A stretch of DNA of 36,587 nucleotides from a bacterium ADurb.Bin243 (lineage in GTDB: Bacteria > Muiribacteriota > UBA9980), in contig MWBZ01000033.1 of assembly GCA_002069765.1 (NCBI GenBank), forward strand, positions 1-36,587. Direction: 5' to 3'. The translations under genes and the position numbers were made by a program. Of the stretch, positions 32,022 to 36,587 are shown piece after piece. Numbering within the stretch: position 1 is the stretch's first letter; each line of letters opens with the position of its first letter. A model generated the notes under the pieces. It ran no database searches, had not been told where the DNA came from, and saw nothing but the letters and a program-made list of their open reading frames with translations.

Positions 32022-34472
32022 TTATTTCTTTATTAATTTTTGAAGCGTCTTGACGACCTCGTTTATTTTGAAAGGCTTTGTGATATACTCTTTGAAACCT
32101 GCCTTTTCGAAGTCTTCGATCTTGGACTGGTCGCTGAAATATCCGCTCGCAGCTACAGCTTTGACTTCGGGATCGAAAGCTATTATGTTTTTAATCATTT
32201 CAACTCCGCCCATTCCGCCGGGAACGGTGAGATCGGTGATTATAACGTCGAAAGGCGCCCCTGAAGCGCCGGCCGCTTTGTAAAGCTCTATGGCGGCGGC
32301 TCCGTCGGCCGCGCAAACTGTGTCGAATCCCAGATGGTTGAGAAGCTGAGAAGTTATGTTTCTGATGAGCTCTTCGTCGTCCATTATGAGTATCCTGCCT
32401 TTGCCGGAGGCTTTTTTCTCTCTTGGCGCCGCGGCCTGAGATTCTGCGGAGCATTGCGAAAGAGCGTTATGGGACGCGGGAAGATAGATGATGAACGAGG
32501 TCCCTTCGCCTATTTTCGAATCTACCGTGATCAGTCCGCCGTGGCTTTTGATTATGGAATATACCGATGAAAGCCCGAGCCCGTTGCCCTTGGCTTTAGT
32601 GGTAAAATAAGGATCGAATATTTTGGCGAGGTTTTTTTCTTCTATGCCGGAGCCGTTGTCTTTAAAGGTGATTTTAACGTAGTCGCCTTTTTTTAGCGGA
32701 ACCATTTCGCCGCTCACCCTTATGTTTTCGGCGCTAAGGGTGATCAGGCCTCCGTCAGGCATCGCCTGTATGGAATTGATGACCAGATTGGACACTACCT
32801 GATTTATCTGGCTGATATCTATCTCGACCGGTGCGAGAGCGTCGCTGATCGAAAATTCGCATTTGACGTTGGAACCGCGTGCCATGAAGCTTATTGAGTT
32901 TTTAAGCAGCTCGCCTATATCGGTAAGCTTTTTATTGGCTGTGCCGCCTCTGGCGAATGTAAGAAGCTGCACGGTGAGCTCTTTTGCCTGAAATGAAATG
33001 TCCTCGGCGCTGGTTAGTATTTTATTGATTTCACTTTCCGGTGTGGTCAGCATTTTGGCGAGCGATATATTTCCTACTATGCCGGTCAGAAAATTGTTGA
33101 AGTCGTGCGCGATGCCGCTCGCAAGAAGGCTCAATGATTCGAGCTTGCTTATTTTTAAAAGCTCTTCCTCTATTTTTTTATGCTCCGTCATATCGCGGAA
33201 AGCGAGTATTGCGCCTATGATTTTATTGTTTTTATCGCGGATCGGAGCGCAGGTTATGGAAGCGAATATTTCGTTTTTGCTCCTGGACAATATTTTGGTT
33301 TGATGCCCGAATACGACTATTTCGCCGTTGGCTATTGAAACGCCCGCGGGATTTTCTATCTTCTGGCCGTTAATGGAATTATAAAGGCAGAAAATATCGT
33401 CTAAGTTCCTGCCAAAAGCCTCTTCCGAAGACCAGCCGATGATAAGCTCCGCCATGGAGTTTATGAGCGTGACCTTCATGTGATTGTCCACCGCTATTAC
33501 GCCTTCGCCTATGCTTCTAAGCATGACCGCCAGCCGCTCTTTTTCGGACTCGAGCGATTCTTCGGCGCTCTTTCGCTGAAAGATCTCTTTTTCAAGTTTC
33601 GAATTGGTATATGCGAGTTCGTAAGTGCGGTCCCTGATGAGAGTTTCGAGGTTGTCGTTTATGACCTGGAGCTCTTCTTCTGCGCGCTTTCTTTCGGTTA
33701 TGTCCAGCCCTGCCGCCTGAAATTCCTTTATGACGGAGTTTTCGTCGAATATGGCGCGGCAGGTCCATTCGAGCCACTGCTTTTCGCTGGAAGCTTCGTT
33801 TATGAATGAATAGTCGAAAGTCACTATTTGCTTTTCAGTTCCGAGCGATTGGAGCTTTTCGTCTATAAGGGCGTGGCTTGCGGCCGGGGCCTGAGACTTG
33901 AACTGCTTGCCGGTGAAATCGGCCTGAACGCCTTTGAAAAAACGGCAGTAAGCGCCGTTTACAAACGTTATAACGCCGTTCGGGTCGAAGCGGCAGATAA
34001 GCTCTGTCTGGTCTTCTACTATTGCGCGGTAGCGTTCTTCACTAATTTTAAGCTCTTTTTTGCTGGCGCGTTCGAGCTCTACCAGGAGCCGGTGACGCTC
34101 TCTGGCGTAGCGGATCGAACGCATGAGGACCGTGCCGTCGACCTCTTCTTTGACCAGGTAGTCCTGCGCGCCTTCGGCGATAGCGCTTGCGCCGGTGTCG
34201 TAATCGTTAGTGCCGGTGAGCACTATAATGGGGATGTCGTCGGAATGGCTTTTTATGCTTACGAGGGTGTTTATGCCGTTACTGTCGGGAAGCGAGAGAT
34301 CGAGGATGAGAAGATCGAACTTTTCTTTGCCGGTAAGACTTTCCGCGGCATCTTTCAACGAGGTTCTTACGAACAACTCAAAATCGAGTTTTGCGCGCAC
34401 AAGCATTTCGCGGAATAAAAATACGTCGCCGGGATTGTCTTCGATGAATAAAATTTTAATAGATTCGTTCAT
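32022..34472 (-). CDS. Hybrid sensor histidine kinase, REC-PAS-PAS-HisKA-HATPase-REC (816 aa)
   Basis: An N-terminal receiver (1-125, Asp58, Lys108) leads to a coiled helix, two PAS domains (about 145-260 and 312-430), a kinase core with His456 in GIAHDFNN, ATP-lid motifs (Asn566 in SNLVINSIQA, DNGSG, GNGLGLS) and a C-terminal receiver (692-816, Asp747, Lys799). There is no membrane span, so it is cytosolic. It both receives and relays phosphate, but no output regulator is adjacent. ATG 34472 with GAGGG 4 nt upstream is chosen; the longer frame to 34565 would begin inside the promoter. Confidence 0.93.
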   Translation of the reverse strand: MNESIKILFIEDNPGDVFLFREMLVRAKLDFELFVRTSLKDAAESLTGKEKFDLLILDLSLPDSNGINTLVSIKSHSDDIPIIVLTGTNDYDTGASAIAEGAQDYLVKEEVDGTVLMRSIRYARERHRLLVELERASKKELKISEERYRAIVEDQTELICRFDPNGVITFVNGAYCRFFKGVQADFTGKQFKSQAPAASHALIDEKLQSLGTEKQIVTFDYSFINEASSEKQWLEWTCRAIFDENSVIKEFQAAGLDITERKRAEEELQVINDNLETLIRDRTYELAYTNSKLEKEIFQRKSAEESLESEKERLAVMLRSIGEGVIAVDNHMKVTLINSMAELIIGWSSEEAFGRNLDDIFCLYNSINGQKIENPAGVSIANGEIVVFGHQTKILSRSKNEIFASITCAPIRDKNNKIIGAILAFRDMTEHKKIEEELLKISKLESLSLLASGIAHDFNNFLTGIVGNISLAKMLTTPESEINKILTSAEDISFQAKELTVQLLTFARGGTANKKLTDIGELLKNSISFMARGSNVKCEFSISDALAPVEIDISQINQVVSNLVINSIQAMPDGGLITLSAENIRVSGEMVPLKKGDYVKITFKDNGSGIEEKNLAKIFDPYFTTKAKGNGLGLSSVYSIIKSHGGLITVDSKIGEGTSFIIYLPASHNALSQCSAESQAAAPREKKASGKGRILIMDDEELIRNITSQLLNHLGFDTVCAADGAAAIELYKAAGASGAPFDVIITDLTVPGGMGGVEMIKNIIAFDPEVKAVAASGYFSDQSKIEDFEKAGFKEYITKPFKINEVVKTLQKLIKK

Positions 34473-34536
34473 AGAACCCTCAAAAGTAAAAAATAACGAA
34501 ATAAAATAATTTATAATCCGATATGTTATTTGATTT

Positions 34537-34565
34537 ATTATAATTAAGATTTCGAATATAGTCAA
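34537..34565 (-). promoter_or_regulatory. Promoter of the hybrid kinase gene
   Basis: On the minus strand TTGACT (34565-34560) and TATAAT (34542-34537) are separated by 17 bp, with about 58 nt of leader. Confidence 0.7.
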
Positions 34566-34645
34566 TAAAATTTTTAACTTTTAATTTTTTATGATTATAA
34601 ATTTATGTGCGTTGTTTGAAATTTTATTTATAATCAATAACGCGC

Positions 34646-34674
34646 TTGACTTCCGAAGTTATTTTAACTATAAT
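34646..34674 (+). promoter_or_regulatory. Promoter of the exported TPR gene
   Basis: TTGACT (34646-34651) and TATAAT (34669-34674) are separated by 17 bp. The leader is about 84 nt; I recognise no riboswitch in it. Confidence 0.7.
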
Positions 34675-34764
34675 AGCCGCTCGAGCCGGCGGAGATTTTC
34701 ATGGTTTTATTTCATTACGCCCTCTGAAACCGGAGTGCTTAGAGTAATTATTCGAGGTATAGAT

Positions 34765-36587
34765 ATGACGGTTAAAAGTTTTTTTATAAAATCGCGGTTC
34801 ATTTTAAGCCTGGCATTATGCCCGCTTTTATTATGCTCGGTCTTTGTTCCACAATCGCTCGCGCAGCAGCAGGAAAACGGCAATTTTCTCGCTCAGCTGG
34901 AAGCGGCCGACTCTTCAGCTTCTTTCATTAAATTTTATAAAGAAACCAAAAATATTATAAAAGAACAGACGCGAGGAGAAGTAGAAATTTTATTCATGCA
35001 AGCCCGCCGTTCGAGCGCCGAAAAAAAATTCGCCGCCGCTATAGCGGCCTGTGAAAAAATTATTTCGTTATCTTCCCGAAATACCGACGCCATGTTCATG
35101 ATGGGGCAAAACTATCTGTGGCAGAGCGATTATAAAAAGGCTCGCGAATGGTTTTTAAAGACGCTTCAGATTTCTCCCGGCCATATCGACTCAAAAATCT
35201 CGCTTGCCAAAACATGCTACTTTATGAAAGATAAAAAATCGGCTGAAAAAGAATTTGAGGAAATTTACGCCGCGCATCCTGAAAATTCCTATGTCATGGA
35301 GCAATACGCTCAATATCTGGCGTGGAGCTCGCGGCTGGAAAAATCCGCTTCTATATATAAAAAGGTTCTTGCGGCGGACTATAAAAATACGCAGGCCCGC
35401 CTGGGCCTCGCTAAAGTATTGAGCTGGCAGAAAAAATACCCCGAATCCATAAAAATTTTGAAGGAGTGCGCCGAAGACGGCGGCTGCGATTCGTTCGAAG
35501 TGCGTCTGGAACTGGCGCGTGTCTATCTTTTTGCAGATAAGCTTAGGAGCTCTTATAAACTGTACTTTGAGCTGGCTAAAGAAAGGCCGTCGGAACCCCG
35601 CGTGGAATCCGGACTCAAAGAGCTTTCCGGCGCGTTTCTGGCAAAGGGCGTAAAATTATATAACGAGAAAAAATATAACGAAGCCGGCGAATATTTTAAT
35701 TATACGATAGCAAAATTTCCCTCGAACCGGCAGGCATATAAATACAGCGGCCTCAATCACGCGGCGCGCGGCGAACTCGAATACGCGCTCGGCCGTTTCG
35801 CTAAATATTTAAAGTACGAAAAAAACGATTATGAAATTATGATACTGGCGGCCGAATACTGCCTTAAACTTAATTTTAAGGACGAGGCCGTAATTTATTA
35901 TCGAAAAGCTTCGAATATTAAAAATGGCGATCCGGCGCTGGATTATATTATAGCCGGCCTCGAAAGATCTCGCGGCGCCGAAACCGAGGCGCTGAACATA
36001 CTTGATAATATCGTAAAGAAAAATTCCTCCGATTACAGGGCGCGCCTTTTACGAGCGGATATAAATTATTCGCTTTCGCGGCTGGACGAATTCGAAAAAG
36101 AAGCGCCTGTAATAATAGAATATAGAAGCCGAAACGATGAAGCCGCCGTACTATACAGAAAATTAATGGATCATTACATAAAAGCCGGAAAGGAACTTGT
36201 AAATTCTAAAAAATACGTAGGAGCGGTTCGGTACTACGATCAAATACTGAATAAAATCGGCGATAACTATGATATTTTAATGCGCTGCGCCGAAGCGTGC
36301 TCGCGGGCCGGAGATTACGCGCGCGCCGTGAGCCGCTATAAAAGAGTCCTGGCGATTAAACCCGGCGACTACGACGCCAGGATTTATATCGCGTTAAACC
36401 TCTCCTGGGATAAAAAATATAACGACGCGATCGAGGAATATAAGAAAATCCTCGGCGACTATCCTGCGGATTCGGAAGCGGCCGGCGGAATAGCCAGGAC
36501 CTACTTCTGGATGGCTAAATTTTTTAAAAGCCTTAACTATTATAAAAAAGCTTATTCGCTTCCGCGGAAAAGCGCCGAAACCATAAC
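34765..36587 (+). CDS. Exported TPR-repeat protein, 3' end cut by the window (over 607 aa)
   Basis: The frame is open from ATG 34765 to the window edge with no stop. A signal peptide ends SLA-QQQ (residue 33). At least ten TPR-like helical pairs follow, several with Trp in the turn (AKVLSWQKKYPESIKILKE, YIALNLSWDKKYNDAIEEYK, IARTYFWMAKF), a pattern seen in the TPR part of YaiO-like and exopolysaccharide outer-membrane proteins, which end in a beta-barrel. That barrel, if present, is beyond the window. GAGG (34754-34757) lies 7 nt upstream. It is divergent from the hybrid kinase and has its own strong promoter. Confidence 0.85.
   Translation, partial: MTVKSFFIKSRFILSLALCPLLLCSVFVPQSLAQQQENGNFLAQLEAADSSASFIKFYKETKNIIKEQTRGEVEILFMQARRSSAEKKFAAAIAACEKIISLSSRNTDAMFMMGQNYLWQSDYKKAREWFLKTLQISPGHIDSKISLAKTCYFMKDKKSAEKEFEEIYAAHPENSYVMEQYAQYLAWSSRLEKSASIYKKVLAADYKNTQARLGLAKVLSWQKKYPESIKILKECAEDGGCDSFEVRLELARVYLFADKLRSSYKLYFELAKERPSEPRVESGLKELSGAFLAKGVKLYNEKKYNEAGEYFNYTIAKFPSNRQAYKYSGLNHAARGELEYALGRFAKYLKYEKNDYEIMILAAEYCLKLNFKDEAVIYYRKASNIKNGDPALDYIIAGLERSRGAETEALNILDNIVKKNSSDYRARLLRADINYSLSRLDEFEKEAPVIIEYRSRNDEAAVLYRKLMDHYIKAGKELVNSKKYVGAVRYYDQILNKIGDNYDILMRCAEACSRAGDYARAVSRYKRVLAIKPGDYDARIYIALNLSWDKKYNDAIEEYKKILGDYPADSEAAGGIARTYFWMAKFFKSLNYYKKAYSLPRKSAETI

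Noticed and set aside
34473-34565. 31-residue N-terminal extension of the hybrid kinase
   Set aside because: The extension would start inside the -35 box of the TTGACT-17-TATAAT promoter; the receiver domain begins right after Met at 34472, which has GAGGG.

Overview
This window looks like a chromosomal stretch from an uncultivated, Gram-negative-type (diderm) bacterium. Many products carry Sec signal peptides, there are at least two outer-membrane beta-barrel-type genes, and several proteins are built from ankyrin, TPR, SH3b or propeller-like repeats. An anaerobic lifestyle is suggested, not proven, by the oxygen-sensitive Fe-S and radical SAM enzymes (PreTA, the SPL-like protein). I cannot assign a phylum; a candidate-phylum-type genome is a guess from gene content. 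Coding density is high and I see no insertion sequences, CRISPR arrays, rRNA or tRNA genes.

Layout. 1-7.8 kb (minus strand): an operon of a small membrane protein, an MFS transporter, a 1974-residue exported ankyrin-repeat protein translationally coupled to it, and a frameshifted remnant. 8.0-8.6 kb: a short porin-like gene behind a good sigma-54 promoter. 9.0-10.6 kb: a TipA-type MerR regulator with its own 19-bp-spacer promoter and operator, then an AlkD-type DNA glycosylase. 10.7-13.0 kb (minus): an exported aldo/keto reductase and an unknown exported protein, divergent from a UPF0489 gene; both divergent promoters sit so close to the ATG that leaderless mRNAs are predicted. 14.1-18.2 kb: two paralogous NlpC/P60-like cell-wall peptidases and a 697-residue exported propeller-like protein. 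18.3-20.9 kb (minus): preA/preT. 21.3-23.5 kb: serA-glyA. 23.6-24.5 kb: an EamA transporter. 24.5-27.3 kb (minus): a three-gene operon of a ParB-like protein, a spore-photoproduct-lyase-like radical SAM protein and a YgjV-GNAT fusion. 27.5-31.9 kb (plus): a TIGR01777 epimerase, an ABC transporter pair with a TPR protein, and an outer-membrane protein. 32.0-34.5 kb (minus): a REC-PAS-PAS-kinase-REC hybrid sensor. 34.8 kb to the end: the start of a large exported TPR protein that runs off the window.

How the genes work together. serA and glyA form a serine-to-glycine/one-carbon module. PreT and PreA form a flavin/Fe-S dihydropyrimidine dehydrogenase. Much of the rest serves the envelope: wall peptidases, outer-membrane barrels, exported repeat proteins and transporters. 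The most system-like unexplained unit is the ParB/SPL-like/YgjV-GNAT operon, with tight overlap, its own promoter, no ParA, and an SPL-like protein lacking the expected catalytic cysteine. Other points worth following are the TipA-type operator and internal start, the paired leaderless promoters, the Ca-loop-bearing peptidase pair and the heptamer repeats. All promoter, terminator and start calls are by eye.
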